The notes under the pieces were generated by a model, which was given only the letters and a program-made list of their open reading frames with translations, searched no databases and was not told the DNA's origin. Both the position numbers and the translations under genes were made by a program. This document shows, piece by piece, positions 1 through 6,960 of a stretch of DNA of 10,682 nucleotides. How positions within the stretch are numbered: position 1 is the first letter of the stretch; the number at the start of each line of letters is the position of its first letter. The DNA lies in assembly GCA_937919165.1 (NCBI GenBank), contig CALFPO010000061.1, positions 1 through 10,682 on the forward strand. Reading direction: 5' to 3'. The stretch is from an uncultured Bacillota bacterium (lineage in GTDB: Bacteria; Bacillota_I; Bacilli_A; Erysipelotrichales; Erysipelotrichaceae).

Positions 1-1083
1 GATGCGGATATCCTTGTCCTTGATGTTGTCTTCGTTATGAAGGGTTGCATAAGAAACGGTTGTTCCCGCAATCCTTACTGAACTAAGCTTGGCATTCGGT
101 GTGCATTTGCCTGTACGTCCGACTGTGATAAAGATGTCCTCAAGCTTGGTTCTGACCTCTTCAGCTGGGAACTTGTAGGCAATGGCCCACTTAGGGATAC
201 GGGAAGTGAAGCCCAATTCCTTCTGCATCCTATATGAATTGACCTTGATGACCATGCCGTCAATTTCATAAGGCAAGTCATGACGGATAGCTGCTGTCTC
301 ATCAATATGCTGTATGACATCTTCAATGTTGTCATACAGACGGATCGTATCATTGACGGTAAACCCCAGCCTTGAGGCATACTCAAGCGATTCATAGTGG
401 GTTTCGGCATTCACATCATCAGGGATGTGGTACCAGAAGCCGTCAAGGCCTCTTGAGGCGCATATCCTGGAATCAAGCTGTCTGATCGAACCGGCTGCTG
501 CATTCCTTGGATTGGCGAACTCTTCTTCGCCATTTTCAAGCCTTTCTCTGTTCACTCTTTCGAACGACGATTTAGGCATATATACTTCGCCACGGATATC
601 ATAGTGCTGCTTGTATGGAATCTCCTTCGGGATGGACCTGATGGTCCTTACATTCGAGGTCACATCCTCGCCTACCACTCCATCGCCTCTAGTGACGGCC
701 TGGAGAAACTTGCCATCTTCATATATCAGCGACATTGCCAAGCCATCTATCTTATATTCAACGCAATACTCTACTTCATCATAGATATCGGTTATCTTCT
801 TTGACCATTGCCTCAGCTCATCATAAGAAAAGACATCGCCCAATGACAGCATCGGCTTTTCGTGGGCAACCTTGACGAATTCGCTCAAGACCTCATAGCC
901 CACATGCTTGGTAGGGGAATCAGGGTCATCCATCTCCGGATGGGCACTTTCCAGATCCTCCAGTTCCCTGAACAGCGCATCGTATTCGCTATCAGGAATA
1001 GTCGGTTTGTCTAACGCATGGTACTCATAGCTGTATTGCTTTAGAAGCTTCCTTAATTCCAGTATTCTTTCAATATCGTTCAT
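1..1083 (-). CDS. ligA: NAD-dependent DNA ligase LigA, N-terminal 361 residues (cut by window edge)
   Basis: Seals nicks in duplex DNA during replication and repair, using NAD+ to adenylate itself. The reverse-strand frame is open from an ATG at 1083 to the left edge, giving 361 of the roughly 670 residues usual for the family. Domain Ia carries the NMN-contacting pattern (Y21, H22, D31, Y34, D35). The adenylation domain has the KxDG motif with nucleophile K111 (KIDGLA), then TRGDG (131-135), RGEVYMP (164-170), FANPRNAAAGS (189-199), DGMVIKV (275-281) and WAIAYKFPAEE (299-309). The start of the OB fold is present (VGRTG, 321-325; ATLHNED, 346-352). The OB entry reads GKCTPNAKLSSV, somewhat off the common consensus, but nothing catalytic is missing. 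The zinc finger, HhH and BRCT parts lie outside the window. It follows the ABC operon on the same strand after a small terminator. The only SD-like sequence (GAGG) lies 13 bases before the ATG, which is unusually far. Confidence 0.97.
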   Translation of the reverse strand, partial: MNDIERILELRKLLKQYSYEYHALDKPTIPDSEYDALFRELEDLESAHPEMDDPDSPTKHVGYEVLSEFVKVAHEKPMLSLGDVFSYDELRQWSKKITDIYDEVEYCVEYKIDGLAMSLIYEDGKFLQAVTRGDGVVGEDVTSNVRTIRSIPKEIPYKQHYDIRGEVYMPKSSFERVNRERLENGEEEFANPRNAAAGSIRQLDSRICASRGLDGFWYHIPDDVNAETHYESLEYASRLGFTVNDTIRLYDNIEDVIQHIDETAAIRHDLPYEIDGMVIKVNSYRMQKELGFTSRIPKWAIAYKFPAEEVRTKLEDIFITVGRTGKCTPNAKLSSVRIAGTTVSYATLHNEDNIKDKDIRI

Positions 1084-1089
1084 GTCTTA

Positions 1090-1095
1090 ATTATA
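1090..1095 (-). promoter_or_regulatory. Possible -10 box immediately upstream of ligA
   Basis: A perfect TATAAT on the reverse strand ends 6 bases before the ligA ATG. Used as a -10 box, it would start a leaderless or nearly leaderless transcript. No good -35 is seen at 17 bases (TCTCTT). It could also be chance in an AT-rich gap. Confidence 0.3.
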
Positions 1096-1110
1096 TCCTC
1101 AAAGCACAAG

Positions 1111-1132
1111 AAAAGAGATGTTTCCATCTCTT
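1111..1132 (-). terminator. Hairpin terminator after the PASTA-ABC operon
   Basis: On the reverse strand an 8-bp perfect stem (AAGAGATG / CATCTCTT) closes a GAAA loop of the GNRA type and is followed by TTCTTG, so the stem end plus tail reads CTTTTCTT. The TAA stop of the ATPase gene overlaps the first arm. The stem is AT-rich and the T tract is interrupted, so it may terminate only partly and let some transcription reach ligA. Confidence 0.55.
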
Positions 1133-1805
1133 ATAGCTTGTTCAGTACGCCATCCTTCAATAAGACTCTCTGGTCAGACATGGCACTTACCGCATCGGCG
1201 TGGGTTACCACGATGATGGTCTTGCCATATTCATGGGCCAGCTGCTTGAAGATAGAGATAATCTCCTTTTCGGTTGCCGTATCCAGGTTGCCGGTTGGCT
1301 CATCCGCAAAGATGAGGTCGACATTGCTGGCAAGAGCTCTAGCGATAGCCACACGCTGCTGTTCGCCGCCTGATAGTTGAGTAACGATACGATCAGCCTT
1401 GGAATTCACGATGCCGAAACGTTCCAGCAGATTATAGGCAACAGTCTTCTTATCCTTTGGAATATTGTTGTCTGTCTCGGTCATTGCCACCATGACATTC
1501 TCTAGTGCTGTCAGATAGCTGATCAGATTGTATTGCTGGAAAACGATGGAAATGGCATTTCTTCTATATTTGCCAAGGCCGATCTCCATGATGTCTTTGC
1601 CTTTGAAGTAGATCTTACCCTGGGCAGCCGTATCAAGTCCCGCAATCAGCGACAGCAAGGTCGTCTTGCCGGAGCCCGATGGGCCAAGGATCGTATAGAA
1701 CCTTCCCTCTTCGAAACCATACGAAAGGTCCTTGAGGATGACTCTCTCGTATCCTCCATCGATATATGAATATGTAATTCCTTCTAGTCTCAATATCTCT
1801 GCCAT
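1131..1805 (-). CDS. ABC transporter ATP-binding protein, MacB/LolD/FtsE-like family
   Basis: Cytoplasmic ATPase that should power the FtsX-like permease encoded just upstream. All ABC motifs are intact in 224 residues, the usual length for this family: Walker A GPSGSGKTT (41-49), Q-loop Q90, signature LSGGEQQ (144-150), Walker B DLIFADEP (163-170) followed by TGNLD, and the H-loop histidine H202. The TGNLD sequence after Walker B and overall similarity place it with LolD, MacB and FtsE ATPases, which drive mechanotransmission or extrusion rather than import. Its ATG lies 10 bases after the permease stop, with AGGAG overlapping that stop region at 7-base spacing, so translation is likely coupled. 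It is the last gene of the three-gene unit. The transported or regulated substrate cannot be read from the sequence. Confidence 0.95.
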   Translation of the reverse strand: MAEILRLEGITYSYIDGGYERVILKDLSYGFEEGRFYTILGPSGSGKTTLLSLIAGLDTAAQGKIYFKGKDIMEIGLGKYRRNAISIVFQQYNLISYLTALENVMVAMTETDNNIPKDKKTVAYNLLERFGIVNSKADRIVTQLSGGEQQRVAIARALASNVDLIFADEPTGNLDTATEKEIISIFKQLAHEYGKTIIVVTHADAVSAMSDQRVLLKDGVLNKL

Positions 1806-1815
1806 ATCTTTTCTC

Positions 1816-3429
1816 CTAACCCTGATTCATCAGTATCTTCTTAGGATTGAATCTCATGATCATGATGGAAGGGATGATGACGGAAACAAACACGATTCCT
1901 AGTCCCAATACATATATTTCCGCAATGATCAATGGAGAAACCTTCACTTCATATTCCGCGATCAGATCATCGATCGAGATCTCGGTAGAATAGTCGGTGT
2001 TCCAGATATCGATATAGCCATAGTCGTATTCTTCCTCTTCTTGTCCATAGCCATCCGAATTGATCTGATATTCAAGCACTCTATTGCCGATATTCTTGGC
2101 AATAAGCGAACCGGAAATTACGGATGCCGAGAAGCCGATGACAGCGACGATCGCCAGTTCAACAAAGAACTGAAGAATGACCTTGAACTTGGTGGCACCG
2201 ATCGAAAGGAGCACACCAATCTCATATTCTCTGGTCTTCAGGGTCAAAGCCGTAACCAAGGTGATGATGACTACAGCGTTGATGATTACCAGCCACACAA
2301 TGAAGTTGGCGTACATGCTTAAGGTATCAAGCGGCTTAGCCAAGGTATTGAACTGTTCGTTGTTGGCATCAAGCTTCGCAAACTGCGGCAGCTCATCGCC
2401 ATAGTCCTCAACGAATTTCTCGACATCCAATGGATCATTCAATAGGATTGTCGCATTCTCGATATAGAAGTTGTCAGCCATGTTCTCCATGGTCGGATAG
2501 TTCTCCGGATCATAGTATGGATCATCAGGATACTGTTCAACATAGTAGTCAAACGACTTCTGGTTCATTGGAAGCGTTGCGGCATACATGCTGGTAGAAG
2601 GCATGAAGATCATGTTGTCAGGATTCTCGTATGGGTAGCAGTAATCGAAGTTTGCTGTACCTGGAACGATCGGATTGACATGCGAATAGATGCCTATGAC
2701 CTCAAACGCCACAACCACATCATCCTCTTCAAGGCCCATATTCTTGTAGTAGCTCGTCAAAGGAGAAACAGCCAGACGGATGTCATCGCCAAGACCTACA
2801 CCGTTATGCTGAGCCAAGGCTTCAGAAATCAGGCAGACTGGCTTGGCATCTTCAATCTCTTCCTTGGTATAGAACCTTCCTGAAGAGATGGAATAGTCGC
2901 CATCGGTGAATTCGATCATGTTGTCGAACATGTTTGTCTTTATGTAGAAATACGGTTCCTTGTATGTTTCGCAGACGCTGTTGCCGTTCACATCAGGATA
3001 GCAGTTCGTGCTGCCGCTTTCTTCAATGTTCTCTTCAGCTGTATTTCCTAAATGCACGAAATCCAAGGAATTGGCGCTGTCGGCATACCACATATTAGTT
3101 GAAATCATATTGGCCGTCTTGACGCGGTCGTCAGCCAAGAACTGCTCGACATCGCTCAACTGGATGCGTGGGTAGTTTTCATAGAACTTCTGCAGCTCAT
3201 CCTCGTCTTCGATGGTGTCGGTATAGCGCCAGATGGCGTCATAGTCAAGGGCATATGTCACAACAGCCCTCATCTTCTTTCTGGTCAGAACCTTGGCCGA
3301 TTCGCTGGCTGAAGAAACGCCTAGACCAACAATGACCAGGTTGCCGATCAGGAAGAAGGTCAAAACCAGAAGCACCGATTTTGACATCCTTCTGGTTACG
3401 TTCTTGATTGCTCTTTTGATGAAATTCAT
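1816..3429 (-). CDS. FtsX/MacB-like ABC transporter permease
   Basis: Integral membrane partner of the adjacent ATPase, 537 residues. The layout is the four-helix MacB/FtsX plan: TM1 at about 18-40, a large outside domain of about 330 residues, then TM2 (374-397), TM3 (418-445) and TM4 (499-525). After TM2 comes the conserved cytoplasmic stretch KTREYEIGVLLSIGATK (398-414), typical of FtsX-domain proteins, and the protein ends with the family-like RFNPKKILM (526-534). The outside domain holds four cysteines (143, 153, 199, 264) and a D/Y/P-rich stretch (about 298-322). The TM3-TM4 loop is unusually long (about 446-498) and very acidic (QEEEEYDYGY at 463-472). AGAGG lies 6 bases before the ATG, and the gene follows the PASTA gene with 14 bases between. 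No HlyD-type membrane-fusion adaptor is present here. Permease identity is firm; the substrate is unknown. Confidence 0.92.
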   Translation of the reverse strand: MNFIKRAIKNVTRRMSKSVLLVLTFFLIGNLVIVGLGVSSASESAKVLTRKKMRAVVTYALDYDAIWRYTDTIEDEDELQKFYENYPRIQLSDVEQFLADDRVKTANMISTNMWYADSANSLDFVHLGNTAEENIEESGSTNCYPDVNGNSVCETYKEPYFYIKTNMFDNMIEFTDGDYSISSGRFYTKEEIEDAKPVCLISEALAQHNGVGLGDDIRLAVSPLTSYYKNMGLEEDDVVVAFEVIGIYSHVNPIVPGTANFDYCYPYENPDNMIFMPSTSMYAATLPMNQKSFDYYVEQYPDDPYYDPENYPTMENMADNFYIENATILLNDPLDVEKFVEDYGDELPQFAKLDANNEQFNTLAKPLDTLSMYANFIVWLVIINAVVIITLVTALTLKTREYEIGVLLSIGATKFKVILQFFVELAIVAVIGFSASVISGSLIAKNIGNRVLEYQINSDGYGQEEEEYDYGYIDIWNTDYSTEISIDDLIAEYEVKVSPLIIAEIYVLGLGIVFVSVIIPSIMIMRFNPKKILMNQG

Positions 3430-3443
3430 ATAATCCTCTTTAT

Positions 3444-4907
3444 CTAGTTTCCTGTGCTTATCTCAAGCACAACTTCCACATCCTGTGGGATGTAAGTGTC
3501 ATAAGTCAATAGCTCTCCATCGCTTCTGCTCATCCTGATGAGATGATTTGCAGGCACAGAAGGATCACTCTTATAGTCGACATAGTAGTTTATGCCGGTA
3601 TTCTCGAAAAACTTTCTGACAGTCTCCTCATCGTTCTTTGAACCGTTGAGAATATCGTTGAAGTCGATATCGTTGTTTATTCTGTTGAGCCAGATGTTGC
3701 GTCCTCTAGAGATGGTCACATAGACTGGCGCATCGGTATAGATTCTGCTTACTGAAATGAAATCGCCAGCTTCGACCTCATCAGAGAAATCGTATTCGAC
3801 ATTCTTCAGAACAAGGCCTGCGCCTTTGGTGTTGACCTCTTCGATCCAATCCTTGAGTTCCCTTAAGGTATTGAAGCCAGGATACTCGACATTGCCAAGC
3901 GATACGATAGCCTCTACCTCATCGCCTGATTTGAGCGTCTTTCCTACAGGCGTGATCTGATAGATGACCTTGCCCTTTGATTCGATGCTGTCATACTGTT
4001 CCGTATATCTGAGCTCTAAGCCATTCTTGCTGCACCAGTGCATGGCATCGCCAGATGTCATTCCCACCAGATCGATCAGACTTACAGACTTGCCCATGGA
4101 AACTACCACACCGAAAGAATCGCCTTCCTTGATTGGCTTTCCGGCCGCAATGGTCTGCGAGATGATTGTGCCTTCCGCATACTTGTCGGAATAGCTTTCG
4201 GTCTTGATGATGCCGACTTTCTTCGATTTAGCCCAAGCTTCAGCCTCTTCACATGAACGCTTGACGAAGTCTTCCATCGTCACGTTTCCGGCTGGAGCAG
4301 GTCCCTTCGATACGTTTATCTTCAGATTGGATGAACGAGTGAAGGAATCTTCATCGCAACCCGAAAACTGATAGCTTATGACCTTTCCATCCTCAACGTT
4401 ATCGTTATATGCCGTTGAGATCTTGGTCTTAGAAAGCTTGTTCTCATCGATCCATTCCCTTATGTCTTCCTTGTCCATGGACATCAGATCAGGAACGGAA
4501 ATGCTTTCATCAGGATCGGCTCCCTTTGAGACAGTGAAGGTTATCTTGGCATCGCTCTTGAGTTTGGTGCCAGGCTTCACATCCTGAGAAAGGATGATGC
4601 CTTCGTCATATTCGAAATCGTATTCATCCTTGAAGATGATTCCTGATGATTCGATGCCTTGCTGCTTGATCCAAGCAATGGCTTCGGTCTTTGTGCCATA
4701 GACAAAGTCCTGCATCTCGATCTTTGGGGCAAGAAACAGGAAATATCCTGCAACGCCCAAAACAGCCAATAAGGCAAGCAGACCGATCACCAATCCTTTG
4801 TTTATTGGCTTCTTTTTCTTTACGACAGGGGTTCTAACCTCTTCCTTGAAACTATCTGGCTTCATGTTTTCGCCAGAGAACTGACTTAAGAAATCTTTTT
4901 CGCTCAT
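3444..4907 (-). CDS. Membrane-anchored PASTA-like repeat protein without a kinase domain
   Basis: A 487-residue bitopic protein. It has a short charged cytoplasmic head (about 1-37, ending KKKKPINKG), one transmembrane helix (about 38-60) and an extracellular part built of about six PASTA-like repeats of 63-79 residues. The repeats start near 62, 136, 208, 274, 338 and 405. Repeats 1-5 end in SKG, SMG, SLG or SRG and carry the PASTA pattern of a GxxI turn (for example DEGIILSQDVKPG at 101-113 and AEGTIISQTIAAG at 244-256). PASTA domains are known from PknB/PrkC kinases and PBP2x, where some bind muropeptides or lipid II, but here no kinase or transpeptidase domain exists. Repeats 1-5 carry a tryptophan in the first helix (W79, W152, W225, W291, W354); the sixth has F433/F434 there. 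It is first in a three-gene unit with the permease and ATPase, so a sensor or adaptor role is inferred. The SD is weak (GTGGG). Confidence 0.85.
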   Translation of the reverse strand: MSEKDFLSQFSGENMKPDSFKEEVRTPVVKKKKPINKGLVIGLLALLAVLGVAGYFLFLAPKIEMQDFVYGTKTEAIAWIKQQGIESSGIIFKDEYDFEYDEGIILSQDVKPGTKLKSDAKITFTVSKGADPDESISVPDLMSMDKEDIREWIDENKLSKTKISTAYNDNVEDGKVISYQFSGCDEDSFTRSSNLKINVSKGPAPAGNVTMEDFVKRSCEEAEAWAKSKKVGIIKTESYSDKYAEGTIISQTIAAGKPIKEGDSFGVVVSMGKSVSLIDLVGMTSGDAMHWCSKNGLELRYTEQYDSIESKGKVIYQITPVGKTLKSGDEVEAIVSLGNVEYPGFNTLRELKDWIEEVNTKGAGLVLKNVEYDFSDEVEAGDFISVSRIYTDAPVYVTISRGRNIWLNRINNDIDFNDILNGSKNDEETVRKFFENTGINYYVDYKSDPSVPANHLIRMSRSDGELLTYDTYIPQDVEVVLEISTGN

Positions 4908-4924
4908 AATTGTTTACCCACTTC

Positions 4925-4933
4925 ATTCTAGCA
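4925..4933 (-). promoter_or_regulatory. Extended -10 promoter for the PASTA-ABC operon
   Basis: The reverse strand reads TGCTAGAAT, an extended -10 (TGn plus TAGAAT), 17 bases before the ATG at 4907. At 17-base spacing the -35 is poor (ATGAAC). The predicted transcript start lies only about 10-12 bases before the start codon, so the leader would be very short. Confidence 0.5.
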
Positions 4934-4965
4934 CATATGAATATATTGTTCATTCGTTATACTTA

Positions 4966-4992
4966 GCCCTCTTAATAGTGTAATTTAAGGGC
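4966..4992. repeat. Interrupted inverted repeat between divergent promoters
   Basis: GCCC-TC-TTAA (4966-4975) is complementary to TTAAGGGC (4985-4992), with two unpaired bases and a 9-base centre. It lies upstream of both the leftward PASTA operon promoter and the rightward TATAAT box, a position suited to an operator. It has no T tract, so it is unlikely to be a terminator. No regulator is identified. Confidence 0.35.
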
Positions 4993-5000
4993 GTCAGGTC

Positions 5001-5006
5001 TATAAT
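5001..5006 (+). promoter_or_regulatory. Probable -10 box for the acyl-CoA synthetase gene
   Basis: A perfect TATAAT, 86 bases before the ATG at 5093. A matching -35 is not obvious at 16-18 bases. The implied transcript start near 5013 gives a leader of about 80 bases that contains a stable hairpin. Confidence 0.45.
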
Positions 5007-5023
5007 TAAATAGTGACTACATC

Positions 5024-5046
5024 AATCCCGCTTCGGCAAAGGGATT
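5024..5046 (+). other. UUCG-capped hairpin in the 5' leader of the acyl-CoA synthetase gene
   Basis: AATCCC and GGGATT pair around GC-TTCG-GC plus an AAA bulge, giving a 6+2 bp stem with a very stable UUCG tetraloop. No T run follows, so it is a leader structure or mRNA stabiliser rather than a terminator. It ends 31 bases before the ribosome binding site. Confidence 0.4.
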
Positions 5047-5092
5047 GTCGCTATTCAATACGAATCGAAGGTTAGACAAGGAGATTATTCCC

Positions 5093-6946
5093 ATGCCAAG
5101 CAAAAAGATTGACGAAACTGCAGAAGGAACAAAGAAAAAGTCTGCAGCAAAGAAGACAACGACAAGAAAAAAGGCAAGCAAGAAGAGCTTGCAGGCTTTC
5201 GATACGCCAATAACCGAAAGAATCCCGTGGGAAAAGGCGGCACTTGCAAGCGGTATCCCAATGACCCTTGAATATAGCGACGGTTCGTTGTTTGAAGCGC
5301 TGGAAGAGGCGGCAAACAAGTATCCTAACTATGTTGCCTTTGATTTCATGGGCAAATCGACTACCTACAAGAAGATGGTCGAAAAGGTCGAGAAATGTGC
5401 CAAGGCATTGAAGGTCATCGGTGTCAGAGAGAACGACTGTGTCACCATCGCCATGCCTAATTGTCCTCAGGCTCTATATATGTTCTATGCCGTAAACCTG
5501 GTCGGTGGCATCGCCAATATGGTTCATCCATTGAGTGCCGAAAAGGAGATCGAGTACTATCTCAAGGCATCAAATTCCGTAACTGCCATCACGCTTGACC
5601 AGTTCTACCATAAATTTGAAGCAATCAGAGAGAACACCAATCTGGTCAATATCGTCATTGCCTCCATCAAGGATGAGCTGAGCAATCGTATAAGAACCGG
5701 CTATATGCTGACGGAAGGATACAAGATCAGAAAGATCCCTAACGATGCGCCAGTCATCAGATGGAAACAGTTCATGAATCTCTCCAGATCATGCTTCTAC
5801 AACTATCGCGTGAAGCGCAACGGCAACAGTCCAGCTGTAATGCTGTATTCAGGCGGCACTACCGGAACGCCTAAAGGCATTGTCCTCACCAACCGCAATT
5901 TCAATGCCGCTGGCGAACAGATCGAGGCAACAAATCCAATGTTCAGGCCAGGAGACAAGATGCTGGCAGCTATGCCATTGTTCCATGGCTTCGGCCTTGG
6001 GGTATGTGTCCATTCGATGCTGTCGCGTGGCGGACGCGTGATTCTTGTCCCACGTTTCACCGCCAAGTCATATGCCAAACTTATCACCAAGTATGAATGC
6101 AATTTCATCGCTGGTGTTCCTACCTTGTTTGAAGCTCTACTTAAGCTTCCTTCAATGGAAGGCAAAAATCTTGGCTTCCTCAAGGGCATCTTCTCAGGAG
6201 GCGATTCGCTTTCCGTAGAGCTAAAGAAGAAATTCGACAAGTTCCTATATGACCATCATGCCGTCATCCAGATAAGAGAAGGTTATGGTGCAACTGAAAC
6301 GGTAGCCGCTTGCTGTCTTACTCCACCAGCAATGCATAAGGAAGGCTCCATCGGCATTCCGTTCCCTGACAACTTTGTCAAGATCGTTGAGCCAGGCACC
6401 GACTGCGAGGTTCCTTACGGATCTGAAGGAGAGATTCTGCTGGCTGGCCCAACCGTCATGAAACGCTATTGGGACAATCCTAAAGAGACCGCTGAAACAC
6501 TTGTGAAATCCGATTTTGATGGTCTTACCTGGGTACATACAGGCGACCTTGGATACATGGATGATGAAGGATTCATATATTTCCGTGGCAGGTCAAAGAG
6601 AATGATCATCTCATCAGGCTATAACGTATATCCTTCACAGCTCGAGAATGTGCTGGATGCCCATGAAGCTGTCCAGATGTCTTGTGTGATTGGCGTACCT
6701 GATTCATACAAGATGCATAAGGTAAAAGCCTTCGTGGTGCTCAAGAAAGGATATGAGCCTAGCCAAGAGACAAAGGATTCCATCATGTCGCATGCCAGAA
6801 AGCATCTGGCAAAATATGAGATGCCATACGATATAGAGTTCAGAGAAGATATGCCAAAGACCGCTATCGGCAAGATTGCCTATCGCAAACTTGAAGAAGA
6901 GGAACTGAACAAGATCAATGAACAGAAAGAAAATCAATCAGCCTAG
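5093..6946 (+). CDS. AMP-forming acyl-CoA synthetase-like enzyme with lysine-rich N-terminal tail
   Basis: Member of the ANL superfamily (acyl-CoA synthetase type), expected to activate a carboxylic acid, probably a fatty acid, first to acyl-AMP and then to a thioester. The core motifs are complete: P-loop YSGGTTGTPKG (252-262), MPLFHGFG (294-301), A5 GYGATET (397-403), TGDLGYMDDEG (483-493) with FRGRSKRMI (497-505), hinge SGYNVYPSQLE (508-518), and the C-terminal PKTAIGKIAYRKL with catalytic K594. The 617-residue length fits long-chain FadD-like enzymes plus an extra leader. Residues about 13-31 are a Lys/Thr/Ala/Ser-rich, histone H1-like tail (TKKKSAAKKTTTRKKASKK), absent from typical members. 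The ATG at 5093 is chosen because AAGGAG lies 9 bases upstream; an in-frame TTG at 5045 has no such site. It is monocistronic, divergent from the PASTA operon and convergent with fakA. No thioesterase or acyl carrier protein gene is adjacent, so the acceptor (CoA or a carrier protein) is not settled. Confidence 0.9.
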   Translation: MPSKKIDETAEGTKKKSAAKKTTTRKKASKKSLQAFDTPITERIPWEKAALASGIPMTLEYSDGSLFEALEEAANKYPNYVAFDFMGKSTTYKKMVEKVEKCAKALKVIGVRENDCVTIAMPNCPQALYMFYAVNLVGGIANMVHPLSAEKEIEYYLKASNSVTAITLDQFYHKFEAIRENTNLVNIVIASIKDELSNRIRTGYMLTEGYKIRKIPNDAPVIRWKQFMNLSRSCFYNYRVKRNGNSPAVMLYSGGTTGTPKGIVLTNRNFNAAGEQIEATNPMFRPGDKMLAAMPLFHGFGLGVCVHSMLSRGGRVILVPRFTAKSYAKLITKYECNFIAGVPTLFEALLKLPSMEGKNLGFLKGIFSGGDSLSVELKKKFDKFLYDHHAVIQIREGYGATETVAACCLTPPAMHKEGSIGIPFPDNFVKIVEPGTDCEVPYGSEGEILLAGPTVMKRYWDNPKETAETLVKSDFDGLTWVHTGDLGYMDDEGFIYFRGRSKRMIISSGYNVYPSQLENVLDAHEAVQMSCVIGVPDSYKMHKVKAFVVLKKGYEPSQETKDSIMSHARKHLAKYEMPYDIEFREDMPKTAIGKIAYRKLEEEELNKINEQKENQSA

Positions 6947-6960
6947 CTGATTGATTCTTT
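6932..6960. terminator. Bidirectional terminator between the acyl-CoA synthetase gene and fakA
   Basis: An 11-bp perfect inverted repeat (AATCAATCAGC / GCTGATTGATT) surrounds a 3-base loop CTA. On the plus strand it is followed by CTTTCATT, and on the minus strand by TTCTTTCTG directly after the stem's TT. The left arm is inside the last codons of the synthetase gene, whose TAG stop is made of two loop bases plus the first base of the right arm. The fakA TGA stop lies 3 bases beyond the right arm. It probably ends both convergent transcripts. Confidence 0.75.

Noticed and set aside
75..410. 111-residue reverse-strand open frame at the left edge
   Set aside because: It is in a different frame from ligA on the same strand. 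The ligA frame is unbroken and carries conserved OB and adenylation-domain motifs over the same bases.
5045..5092. TTG start giving a 16-residue longer acyl-CoA synthetase
   Set aside because: No SD at the right distance from the TTG, and the TTG sits in the 3' arm of the leader hairpin. The ATG at 5093 has AAGGAG at 9 bases and begins directly before the tail.
4908..5092. Riboswitch or attenuator in the divergent region
   Set aside because: Only about 80 bases of leader are available, with one simple hairpin and no competing terminator or known aptamer pattern.
5803..6538. Reverse-strand open frames inside the acyl-CoA synthetase gene
   Set aside because: They lie opposite the conserved P-loop and A5 motifs of the real gene and show no family features of their own.
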